Below, piece after piece: positions 34,964 through 42,492 of a stretch of DNA of 64,000 bases; the stretch's first letter is position 1, and each line of letters begins with the position of its first letter. Both the position numbers and the translations under genes were made by a program. The notes beneath the pieces were generated by a model. It saw only the letters and a program-made list of their open reading frames with translations, did no database searches and was not told where the DNA came from. Origin of the DNA: Pseudomonas sp. H1h (lineage in GTDB: Bacteria > Pseudomonadota > Gammaproteobacteria > Pseudomonadales > Pseudomonadaceae); the NCBI RefSeq assembly GCF_000633255.1, contig NZ_AYMJ01000028.1, positions 26,974-90,973 on the forward strand. Direction: 5' to 3'.

Positions 34964-35069
34964 TGTGGGAGCGGGCTTGCTCGCGAAGAGCCCATCACTT
35001 CCAACATGAGGTCATCTGGCACAGCGCTTTCGTCGGATCGCCGTCCGGAGCAAGCCCGCTCCCGCAGGG
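34964..35069. repeat. REPIN with one degraded arm
   Basis: Left arm TGTGGGAGCGGGCTTGCTCG is intact. The right arm reads GGAGCAAGCCCGCTCCCGCA but its outer TTCGC part is disrupted (TCGCCGTCCGG). The spacer is longer than in the other copies. Confidence 0.78.
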
Positions 35070-35114
35070 GTCCTGCGTTGCTGAATTTATTGAGTCCGAA
35101 CCCAAGGAAACCGT

Positions 35115-36734
35115 ATGAGCCTGTCACTCCTGAGCCGCTACGCCTTCTTTGCCGTCTGCGTGATTTTCACCCTCGCCAGCCTGCCCTTTCTCGACCACGA
35201 CTGGCTGTGGCCGATCACCGCCGTCACCGGTGTGCTGAGCCTGCTCGGTCTGTTCGACCTGATGCAGAGCCCGCACGCAGTGCGCCGCAACTACCCGATC
35301 CTGGGCAACATCCGCTATCTGGTCGAAGGCATCCGCCCGGAAATCCGCCAGTACCTGCTCGAATCCGACAGCGATGCCCTGCCCTTCTCCCGTGCCCAAC
35401 GCTCACTGGTGTACTCGCGAGCGAAGAATGAAAGCGCCGACAAACCGTTCGGCACGCTGATCGACGTGTATCAGTCGGGCTTCGAATTCATCGGCCACTC
35501 GATGCGCCCGGCGCCATTGAGCGACCCGAACAGTTTTCGCGTCACCGTCGGCGGCCCGCAGTGCACCCAGCCGTATTCGGCGTCGGTGTTCAACATCTCG
35601 GCGATGAGCTTCGGCTCGCTCAGCGCCAATGCCATTCGCGCGTTGAACCAGGGCGCCAAGCTCGGCAACTTCGCCCATGACACCGGCGAAGGCAGCATCA
35701 GTCCGTATCACCGCGAAAACGGCGGCGACCTGACCTGGGAGCTGGGCAGCGGCTACTTCGGCTGCCGCACCAGCGACGGCCGTTTCGACCCGGAACGCTT
35801 CGCCGCCCAGGCGCAGACTCCGCAAGTGCGGATGATCGAAATCAAGATGAGCCAGGGTGCCAAACCCGGCCATGGCGGGATTCTGCCCAAGCACAAAGTC
35901 ACCCGGGAAATCGCTGACACCCGCGGCATCCTGATGGGCGAAGACTGCATCTCGCCGTCACGCCACAGCGCCTTTTCCACACCGATCGAGATGATGCATT
36001 TCATCCAGCAACTGCGTGAACTGTCCGGCGGCAAGCCGGTGGGCTTCAAGTTCTGCCTTGGTCATCCGTGGGAATTCATGGGCATCGCCAAGGCCATGCT
36101 GGAAACCGGCATCCTGCCGGACTTCATCGTGGTCGATGGCAAGGAAGGTGGCACCGGCGCTGCGCCCGTGGAATTCACCGACCACATCGGCGTGCCGATG
36201 CGCGAAGGCCTGCTGTTTGTCCATAACACCCTGGTCGGTCTGAACCTGCGCGACAAGATCAAGCTCGGCGCCAGCGGCAAGATCGTCAGCGCCTTCGACA
36301 TCGCCAGCGTGCTGGCCATCGGCGCCGACTGGGCCAATTCGGCGCGCGGTTTCATGTTCGCCATCGGCTGCATACAGTCGCAAAGCTGCCACACCAACAA
36401 ATGCCCGACCGGCGTCGCCACCCAGGACGCCCTGCGCCAGCGCGCCCTCGTCGTCCCGGACAAGGCCCAACGCGTCTACAACTTCCACCGCAACACGCTC
36501 AAGGCGCTGGCGGAGATGTTGGCGGCGGCCGGCCTTGAGCATCCGTCGCAACTGTCGGCCAAACACCTGGTACGGCGCATGTCAGCCACCGAGATCAAAC
36601 TGTTCTCGCAGTTGCATGTGTTTCTGAAACCGGGGGAACTGCTCACTGGGGAAGTGAACGGCGAGTTCTATTCGCGGATGTGGCAAATGGCGCGGGCGGA
36701 CAGTTTTGAGCCGCAGGAGATAGCGGCAGCTTAA
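35115..36734 (+). CDS. FMN-binding glutamate-synthase-like protein (GltB central domain)
   Basis: A 539-residue protein. Two N-terminal membrane helices (residues 7-25 and 30-50) anchor a TIM-barrel domain homologous to the FMN/Fe-S part of glutamate synthase: SAMSFGSLS, the FMN-binding VDGKEGGTGAAP and the cluster motif CX5CX4C (Cys419, Cys425, Cys430) followed by PTGVATQD. It lacks the amidotransferase domain, so it cannot use glutamine like GltB; function unknown, perhaps a membrane redox enzyme. ATG 35115 has AAGGAA 5 bases before. Its last 92 bases overlap the convergent glycosyltransferase gene. Confidence 0.88.
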   Translation: MSLSLLSRYAFFAVCVIFTLASLPFLDHDWLWPITAVTGVLSLLGLFDLMQSPHAVRRNYPILGNIRYLVEGIRPEIRQYLLESDSDALPFSRAQRSLVYSRAKNESADKPFGTLIDVYQSGFEFIGHSMRPAPLSDPNSFRVTVGGPQCTQPYSASVFNISAMSFGSLSANAIRALNQGAKLGNFAHDTGEGSISPYHRENGGDLTWELGSGYFGCRTSDGRFDPERFAAQAQTPQVRMIEIKMSQGAKPGHGGILPKHKVTREIADTRGILMGEDCISPSRHSAFSTPIEMMHFIQQLRELSGGKPVGFKFCLGHPWEFMGIAKAMLETGILPDFIVVDGKEGGTGAAPVEFTDHIGVPMREGLLFVHNTLVGLNLRDKIKLGASGKIVSAFDIASVLAIGADWANSARGFMFAIGCIQSQSCHTNKCPTGVATQDALRQRALVVPDKAQRVYNFHRNTLKALAEMLAAAGLEHPSQLSAKHLVRRMSATEIKLFSQLHVFLKPGELLTGEVNGEFYSRMWQMARADSFEPQEIAAA

Positions 36735-38313
36735 GCATGGACTTTGTGCCGCCCCGTGCTGGGGCCGGCACTGATTCTGGAGTAAACAGGTACGCTGAAA
36801 TATCCCCCCCATACAAGGTGAGCGAAGGCGCCCGATCTTTCGCGAAAAGCGGTCTGTCTACAGACAGGTCACTGTCCGTAATCCACCAGATTCTTTGGCT
36901 GCGACAGTCCAGAAATGTCACGCCATCCAAATAGCTGCTAGCGACCGGATCATTGATCAGGCTAAAGGCGCCACGGCGGGTGGAGCGCAAAAAATCATCT
37001 ATCGAAGAATGGACTTCAAATTTTGGATTAATTGAAGTGTTGCTGTAATAGGCAAATGTCGGAAACCAGAAAGGATTGGACATGATGATCTCATCCTTCG
37101 GGCGAACCACTTGATTTAACTGCAATATCAATTGGGAGAACCCCGACTTTCTGCGCTGATCCGTTCCATTCAATCCATCGGTTTGCCGATATATTTCGGT
37201 CAGACCACACAATTGCCCAACGATGAAAAACACTAATGCCGCATTGGCCCACAGCGGCCAGCGTCGGAACAAAACATCCAGCGCCATACCTGTAATCATC
37301 GCCAAAGCAGGTGCTGTAAACACCAGATATCGCGGTACAAATGACGGAAGAAACAGGGCAGTCAGATAAAGAGCTGTCACCGGAACGAAGAAGTAGCCGA
37401 CCAGCAATACACGGAATCGCCGCTCACCCGAGTTGCCCACAACGGCAATACATGCGCACAGCAGCATTAACGCAAAGGGCAACAACTGCGAAACCGACTG
37501 CTTCGAAGAGTCATCGCCCATCACGGTGAACTGCCAGACGAGACTCAAAGCACCCTGAAGAGTCACAGGCTTGATCCAACCCAGAGTGGTCGTATCCGCA
37601 AGCTGGTTGAGCAAAGAAGGAACCCAGGGCAAATACCAGAACACAACAGCGCTGTTAGCAATCAACCAGCGATCAGCCGCAATGGCTGTTCCGTTACCGG
37701 TCACTCGGCTCTGCCACCAGAACAACCAATGCACCAGTACACATAGCCCTGCAAAGTAATGGGTATAAAACGCAGCAGTCATGAGCAGTACATAAACCAC
37801 CGCGTAGCGTTTTTGCTCTGGCGCCCTCGCCCAACACACCAGTGCCACGGTGGCACTCATCAGCAAGAAACCAAGCAGGGCGTACATCCTGACTTCCTGG
37901 CTATAACGCACAGAAATCGGCAGCAGCGCCAACAGCAACGCGGCGATCCAGGTGGCCCGACGGGTTGCAATCAGGCTCATCAGCTTGATGCAAAGCAACA
38001 ACGTGCCGACATCTGCCAGCACACTGAATGCACGAGCCGCCAATGGAGAGTCGCCCCACACGATCCCCCAATAATGCAGCAATACATAGTAGAGCGGCGG
38101 ATGCACATCCAGCGCAGTCATTGCCCAGATGCGTGTAGGCGTTTCTCGCGCCAGCAGCAGACTGTAGGCCTCGTCATACCAGATAACCGGAACGGTGATT
38201 GAGTAGAACCGCACGCCCAGCGCAATCACCAGAACGGCCAGCAGGGCGAGCCGATCGACGCTCGCTGGCACACGCGCGGCATTGAGAAAAGGAACGGCCA
38301 ACAAGGGTTTCAT
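36643..38313 (-). CDS. Membrane glycosyltransferase, GT39/ArnT-like
   Basis: A 556-residue GT-C fold protein with about 11 membrane helices. The catalytic acidic pair is in IWYDEAYS (Asp47, Glu48) and the periplasmic loop has ALDVHPPLYY, as in dolichyl/undecaprenyl-phosphate-sugar mannosyltransferases. It should transfer a sugar from a polyprenyl-phosphate donor to a surface glycan or protein at the periplasmic face. Base composition looks more AT-rich than the flanking genes, a sign of transfer. Its last 30 codons are antisense to the FMN-protein gene. It overlaps gtrA by ATGA. Confidence 0.85.
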   Translation of the reverse strand: MKPLLAVPFLNAARVPASVDRLALLAVLVIALGVRFYSITVPVIWYDEAYSLLLARETPTRIWAMTALDVHPPLYYVLLHYWGIVWGDSPLAARAFSVLADVGTLLLCIKLMSLIATRRATWIAALLLALLPISVRYSQEVRMYALLGFLLMSATVALVCWARAPEQKRYAVVYVLLMTAAFYTHYFAGLCVLVHWLFWWQSRVTGNGTAIAADRWLIANSAVVFWYLPWVPSLLNQLADTTTLGWIKPVTLQGALSLVWQFTVMGDDSSKQSVSQLLPFALMLLCACIAVVGNSGERRFRVLLVGYFFVPVTALYLTALFLPSFVPRYLVFTAPALAMITGMALDVLFRRWPLWANAALVFFIVGQLCGLTEIYRQTDGLNGTDQRRKSGFSQLILQLNQVVRPKDEIIMSNPFWFPTFAYYSNTSINPKFEVHSSIDDFLRSTRRGAFSLINDPVASSYLDGVTFLDCRSQRIWWITDSDLSVDRPLFAKDRAPSLTLYGGDISAYLFTPESVPAPARGGTKSMLKLPLSPAAQNCPPAPFATSANRTRRSLPQ

Positions 38314-38672
38314 GATCGTTGGCTGCGAAACAGCACGAAGTGGAAAAAGCAGTAGCCCAACGTCAGGTTGAGCGCGGAGAACGCCGTCACCGTCAGCAAG
38401 CCATGCCAGCTACGCGAATCGGCAACCGAGCCGACACCAAAGCTCGCCCCCCCCATCAGACAGATAAACAGCAGGTAGCCGAACACCGACGTCTTGCTGT
38501 CGAATGTGTAGAGCATGTTCACGTAGAACGAGAACGCCGTCGCCACGCAGAAAGCGGCAAAGTTACTGGCGGCCTGGGTCAGTCCGACAGCGCTGCACAG
38601 AACGAAAAACACCTGCCAGTGGATAAGTGCATCGGCCACTCCAATCACTGTCAGCGCAGGAAATCCTTTCAT
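38310..38672 (-). CDS. gtrA: GtrA-family membrane protein (polyprenyl-linked sugar flippase)
   Basis: A 120-residue protein with four membrane helices; the NFAAFCVATAFSFYVNMLYTF stretch is the GtrA signature. GtrA proteins are thought to flip undecaprenyl-phosphate-glucose to the periplasm for O-antigen modification by a Gtr glucosyltransferase. AAGGA precedes ATG 38672. It is coupled to the GT39-like gene and lies 115 bases after the GtrII-like gene. The partner gtrB is not in the cluster. Confidence 0.87.
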   Translation of the reverse strand: MKGFPALTVIGVADALIHWQVFFVLCSAVGLTQAASNFAAFCVATAFSFYVNMLYTFDSKTSVFGYLLFICLMGGASFGVGSVADSRSWHGLLTVTAFSALNLTLGYCFFHFVLFRSQRS

Positions 38673-38787
38673 TGCAGTTCCTTGCCATGGCTTCGTCCGG
38701 CTGACTTTCGAAACTAGGGCATGGCACGTGAGCGGTCTACTGTCAGAAATTACAGGTGGGGGGGTGGATTACGACGGGTGGTAAGTC

Positions 38788-40278
38788 TTACCACTGCAGC
38801 AACCTGCCGTGCGGCGGTTCTTTCATGACGATGAAAGCGTAATCGCCAATCAGATAAATCCGGTAATACAGGCTGTCCACCAACGCGGGGAAACCCTGAT
38901 AGCCGACGTGGGTGGCATTGCGTCGTTCGCGCTCGACGACCACGTTGGTGATGCCCGCTGACGGCAGGTTTTCCGCGAGGACGAAGTAATCGACGTTGAG
39001 CAGATAGTGGAGGACCGGCAACCGTTTGAACGAACCGGCCGCGCTGACCAGCCAGCGATCGGAGTAGGTTACCGACAGGTAAATCCGCTTGGCCTCGCGC
39101 AGCTCGCGATGCTCGGCAATGTCGTGGCTCAGGCTGTACAGCGCGCTGTCGGTGAAGGTTTTTTGCAGGGTCAGCACCCGGCCATACGCAAAGGACAGCG
39201 AGAGTGTCGCCAGCAGCGGGATCAGCAGCAGCAGCGGCAATCGACGGTGCCCCGATGCCAACGCCAGTTGCGCCAGATAGAACAACCCGACCAGCAACAC
39301 GCCGAACTCCATCAGGGTCCGCGCACCTTCATTGAAATCACGAAACAGCAGCGTGATTCCCGGCACCAGCAATATCAGCACCGGCAACGTGATCAAGCAC
39401 GCCAGCAGGGTTTGCCAAAGCGGCTGCCGCCCAGACCGTGCAAGCCGCACGCAACCCATGAGCGCGCACAACACCAGTGCGGCGAACACCCACGGGTAGC
39501 CGCCGTGAAACAACAGCGCGACTTTTCCCGCTATGCGCTCAAGGTTGATGCCGATCTGCAGCAGTGGCTGGGCGTCGCGGGTCAGCAGTTCGGTTTTGCG
39601 CAACGTGTCCATGAACGGATAGGCCGTGACGCTGTAGATCAGAATGCCCAGGCCCAATTGCGCGAATTTCCAGCCCAGCATCTGCAGGATCTCCGGCCAT
39701 CGGGTTGGCCGGTGAACGGCCCTGAGCAGTTCCACACAACACAGGCCGACAAATACATTGAGGCTGATCTGATAAAGACCGATCGCCAACGCCAACAGCG
39801 CCGACGGCACCAGCCAGCGCTGTATCCGTGACGCGCCCTCGAACGTGATCGCGTAGATCACCGCGACCATGCTCAGGACCATGATCGGGCCGTCGTATTG
39901 ATAGGACAGGTTTTGCAGCAGGAACGGGTTGTACCAAAGCGGCAACGGCACCAGACAACAGGCCAGCGTCGGTTCGGCGAAGTAGTGAACAGTCAGGCGG
40001 CTCAGCGCCAGACTCATCCCCACAGTGGCCAGCAGCAACGGCAAGGGAAAAATATTCGGTGCGGCGCCGGTGAAGGTCAGCGCCTGATAGAACCAGTCGG
40101 CAAACAATCGCCCCTGCCCGGCCCAAGCGTTACCGGCCGCCAGCGTGCGCCAGTTGTCGTCGATGTACGGGAAGTCGGCGAGGATCAGTGGCAAGACGTA
40201 CAGCAGTGTTGCGAACAGGAAGAACAGCACGACCTGCCGCTGGCTGCGCTCTCGTTCAAGAAATGCGCTGGTCCTCAT
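38788..40278 (-). CDS. GtrII-type glucosyltransferase (Glucos_trans_II)
   Basis: A 496-residue protein with about ten membrane helices and a C-terminal periplasmic domain. ADFPYIDDNWRTLAAGNAW near residue 38 holds the acidic pair of the GtrII group, which glucosylates O-antigen from a polyprenyl-phosphate-sugar. LYQISLNVFVGLCCVELLR is also typical. The start ATG 40278 has AGAGG upstream; the frame is open 44 codons further but those are repeat-like and lack family similarity. First gene of the three-gene glycan-modification cluster. Confidence 0.82.
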   Translation of the reverse strand: MRTSAFLERERSQRQVVLFFLFATLLYVLPLILADFPYIDDNWRTLAAGNAWAGQGRLFADWFYQALTFTGAAPNIFPLPLLLATVGMSLALSRLTVHYFAEPTLACCLVPLPLWYNPFLLQNLSYQYDGPIMVLSMVAVIYAITFEGASRIQRWLVPSALLALAIGLYQISLNVFVGLCCVELLRAVHRPTRWPEILQMLGWKFAQLGLGILIYSVTAYPFMDTLRKTELLTRDAQPLLQIGINLERIAGKVALLFHGGYPWVFAALVLCALMGCVRLARSGRQPLWQTLLACLITLPVLILLVPGITLLFRDFNEGARTLMEFGVLLVGLFYLAQLALASGHRRLPLLLLIPLLATLSLSFAYGRVLTLQKTFTDSALYSLSHDIAEHRELREAKRIYLSVTYSDRWLVSAAGSFKRLPVLHYLLNVDYFVLAENLPSAGITNVVVERERRNATHVGYQGFPALVDSLYYRIYLIGDYAFIVMKEPPHGRLLQW

Positions 40279-40392
40279 GTCTGCGCCTCTGTTCACGGCT
40301 GCGCGAGATTGCAAAGTGATACAGGTTTGAGCCTTGCAGCGGGCTTTGTATCGCGCTTTCAGACCGGCGGTTAATACACGGGTGACGCCCAT

Positions 40393-40422
40393 GAAAAAGC
40401 CCCGGACCATTGGCCGGGGCTT
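40393..40422 (-). terminator. Rho-independent terminator of the amino-acid permease gene
   Basis: Stem AAGCCCCGG / CCGGGGCTT with an 8-base loop; on the minus strand it is followed by TTTTT. It lies 22 bases beyond the stop of the permease gene. Confidence 0.9.
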
Positions 40423-40443
40423 CGTTGTTGCCGCGCGCTCGAC

Positions 40444-41862
40444 TTACGACATTGAACGTACCGCGCCCTGCGATTCACCGGTCGGTTGCAGCTTGAACAC
40501 GTAGAACAACACGGTCAGCAGCACCAGGAACACCGGCCCCACATACAACGCCACGCGAGTATCCGGGAAGTAGGCCATCAAGCCGACCACCAGCACCAGG
40601 AACGCCAGCGCACAGTACGAGCTGACCGGGTACAGCCACATCTTGTACTTCAGGCCGGCACGTTCGCTGGCGCTCAGGCCTTTGCGGAATTTCAGTTGTG
40701 CCAGCAGGATCATCACCCAGGTCCAGATCGCGCCGAAGGTGGCAATCGACGTCACCCAGACGAAGACTTTCTCAGGTACCAGGTAGTTGAGCAGCACGCC
40801 GATCAGCAAGGCGAAAATCGACAGCAGCAGCGCGCGACGTGGCACGCCATTGGACGTCTTGGCGAAACCGGCCGGGGCCTGGCCGTTCTGCGCCAGGCTG
40901 TAGAGCATGCGTCCGGTGCTGAAGATGCCGCCGTTGCACGACGACAGGGCCGCGGTGATCACCACGAAATTGATGATGCCGGCGGCAGTCTTGATGCCCA
41001 GACGCTCGAAGGTCATCACGAACGGACTGCCCTGGGTGCCAATCTCGTTCCACGGGTAGATCGACAGGATCACGAACAATGCGCCAACGTAGAACAGCAG
41101 AATGCGCCAGAACACCGAGCCGATTGCATCGGGAATGGTCTTCTGCGGGTTCTTCGCTTCACCCGCGGTCAGGCCGATCATCTCGACACCGAGGTAGGCG
41201 AACATCACCATTTGCAGCGACATCAGCACACCGGTCACACCGTTGGGCATGAAGCCGCCGTGCGCCCACAGGTTGGAAATCCCCAGCGCGACGCCGTCGT
41301 TGCCGAAACCGAACGCGATGATGCCGACGCCACCGATCACCATTGCGATGATGGTGACGATCTTGATCAGGGCGAACCAGAATTCGAATTCGCCGAAGGC
41401 TTTCACCGCGATCAGGTTGATCGAGCCCATGCTGATCAGTGCCGCGAGCGCCCAGATCCAGCGCGGTACGTCGGGGAACCAGATGCCCATGTACACGGCG
41501 ACGGCGGTGATTTCCGCTACGCAGGTCACCAGCCACAGGAACCAGTAGTTCCAGCCGGTGAGAAAGCCCGCCAGCGGGCCGAGGTAGTCCTGGGCGTAGC
41601 GGCTGAACGAGCCGGCCACCGGGTTGTGCACGGCCATTTCACCGAGGGCACGCATGATCACCAGGATCGCCAGACCGCCGAGAATGTAGGACAGCATGAT
41701 GGCCGGACCGGCCATTTCAATGGCCTTGGCCGAACCCAGGAACAGGCCGACGCCGATACAGGCGCCGAGCGCCATCAGGCGAATATGCCGTTCACCGAGT
41801 TCGCGTTTGAGCGGGCCGCCGTGAGCGGTCTCGCCATGGGGCAGGTGATTGCCGACTGGCAT
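40444..41862 (-). CDS. AAT-family amino-acid permease (ProY/GabP-like)
   Basis: A 472-residue APC-superfamily permease with 12 membrane helices. The N-terminal LKRELGERHIRLMALGACIG and the GxGLFLGSA helix 1 motif define the amino-acid transporter family. Substrate specificity (proline, aromatic amino acids, GABA) cannot be read; it resembles pseudomonad ProY/PA0789-type proteins as I recall them. ATG 41862 has GAGG 10 bases upstream; earlier in-frame starts give no conserved sequence. A 630-base control region lies upstream and a terminator downstream, so it is a single-gene unit. Confidence 0.87.
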   Translation of the reverse strand: MPVGNHLPHGETAHGGPLKRELGERHIRLMALGACIGVGLFLGSAKAIEMAGPAIMLSYILGGLAILVIMRALGEMAVHNPVAGSFSRYAQDYLGPLAGFLTGWNYWFLWLVTCVAEITAVAVYMGIWFPDVPRWIWALAALISMGSINLIAVKAFGEFEFWFALIKIVTIIAMVIGGVGIIAFGFGNDGVALGISNLWAHGGFMPNGVTGVLMSLQMVMFAYLGVEMIGLTAGEAKNPQKTIPDAIGSVFWRILLFYVGALFVILSIYPWNEIGTQGSPFVMTFERLGIKTAAGIINFVVITAALSSCNGGIFSTGRMLYSLAQNGQAPAGFAKTSNGVPRRALLLSIFALLIGVLLNYLVPEKVFVWVTSIATFGAIWTWVMILLAQLKFRKGLSASERAGLKYKMWLYPVSSYCALAFLVLVVGLMAYFPDTRVALYVGPVFLVLLTVLFYVFKLQPTGESQGAVRSMS

Positions 41863-42145
41863 AGGGATACAACCTCGTCTTGTTATTGGATATGACCACC
41901 GAGTGTCGAAGCCTCGACCGATAAGCCTCAGCTTCCCGAAACCGCGCCAGCCTCGTGGGCAAACGCGTCTCGCAGGTCCCAACCTGCAAGATCAGCGGGG
42001 CGTGCAGTATAAAAAGCCAATGACAGGGCTTTTCACTATATAAATCACAACATTCAGCGTTAAGTCTCGGCAATAAGCCGGTTTGCGGAGAGATATTACC
42101 TGATACCCGTAGGAATATTCACCACAAAAAAAGGCCGCCGAGTAT

Positions 42146-42162
42146 TGCACGACAATGGTGCA
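42146..42162. promoter_or_regulatory. NtrC-like dyad upstream of the amino-acid permease
   Basis: TGCACG-ACAAT-GGTGCA matches the NtrC consensus TGCACC-N5-GGTGCA at 11 of 12 positions. It lies about 285 bases upstream of the permease start. No matching sigma-54 promoter with exact spacing was found, so the role is uncertain. Confidence 0.35.
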
Positions 42163-42270
42163 CCGTCATGCCCCTGCGTGGGTGGTATTGCGCTGTAGAT
42201 AGCTCTAGCCCGGCCATCTACGCCAACCTGCTCAGATCAGATTCATATTTCCTGTTTTAGAAGGACTCTC

Positions 42271-42300
42271 TGTGGTGAGGGGATGTATCCCCTCGCCACA
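42271..42300. repeat. REP-related hairpin (TGTGGCGAGGGGAT type)
   Basis: Arms TGTGGTGAGGGGAT and ATCCCCTCGCCACA pair over 14 bases with one mismatch and a 2-base centre. This is another common Pseudomonas REP family, distinct from those elsewhere in the window. Confidence 0.75.
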
Positions 42301-42372
42301 GACAAATCCACTCACCACAGATCAATCCCCTCGGCATAGATGAATTCCTTCCCCACAGATGAAGCCTCAAAC
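42297..42372. repeat. Degenerate 19-bp tandem repeat, four copies
   Basis: CACAGACAAATCC, CACAGATCAATCC, CATAGATGAATTCC and CACAGATGAAGCC begin at 42297, 42316, 42335 and 42354, an exact 19-base step. The first copy overlaps the right arm of the hairpin. Confidence 0.65.
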
Positions 42373-42492
42373 AACTGCCATCGACTTCAGTTTTGTTCAG
42401 ACGATTGCCCCAGCACATTTTTTCCTCCATCACCAACCACCGTCTAAGCTTCAGTCAAGTCCGATCAATCTGCGTGAATGGATCAATCGACT

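Larger units (their letters stand above)
41863..42492. other. 630-base intergenic region between divergent permease and PBP genes
   Basis: AT-richer than its surroundings. It holds an NtrC-like dyad (42146), a REP-related hairpin (42271) and a short degenerate tandem repeat (42297). The frames seen in it show no protein similarity. No clear -10/-35 or -24/-12 pair was found for either gene. Confidence 0.6.

Noticed and set aside
41990..42035. Possible sigma-54 promoter for the amino-acid permease on the minus strand (TTGGCTTTTTATACTGC)
   Set aside because: The distance between GG and GC is 11 bases, not 10, and the TGGCAC part is poorly matched.
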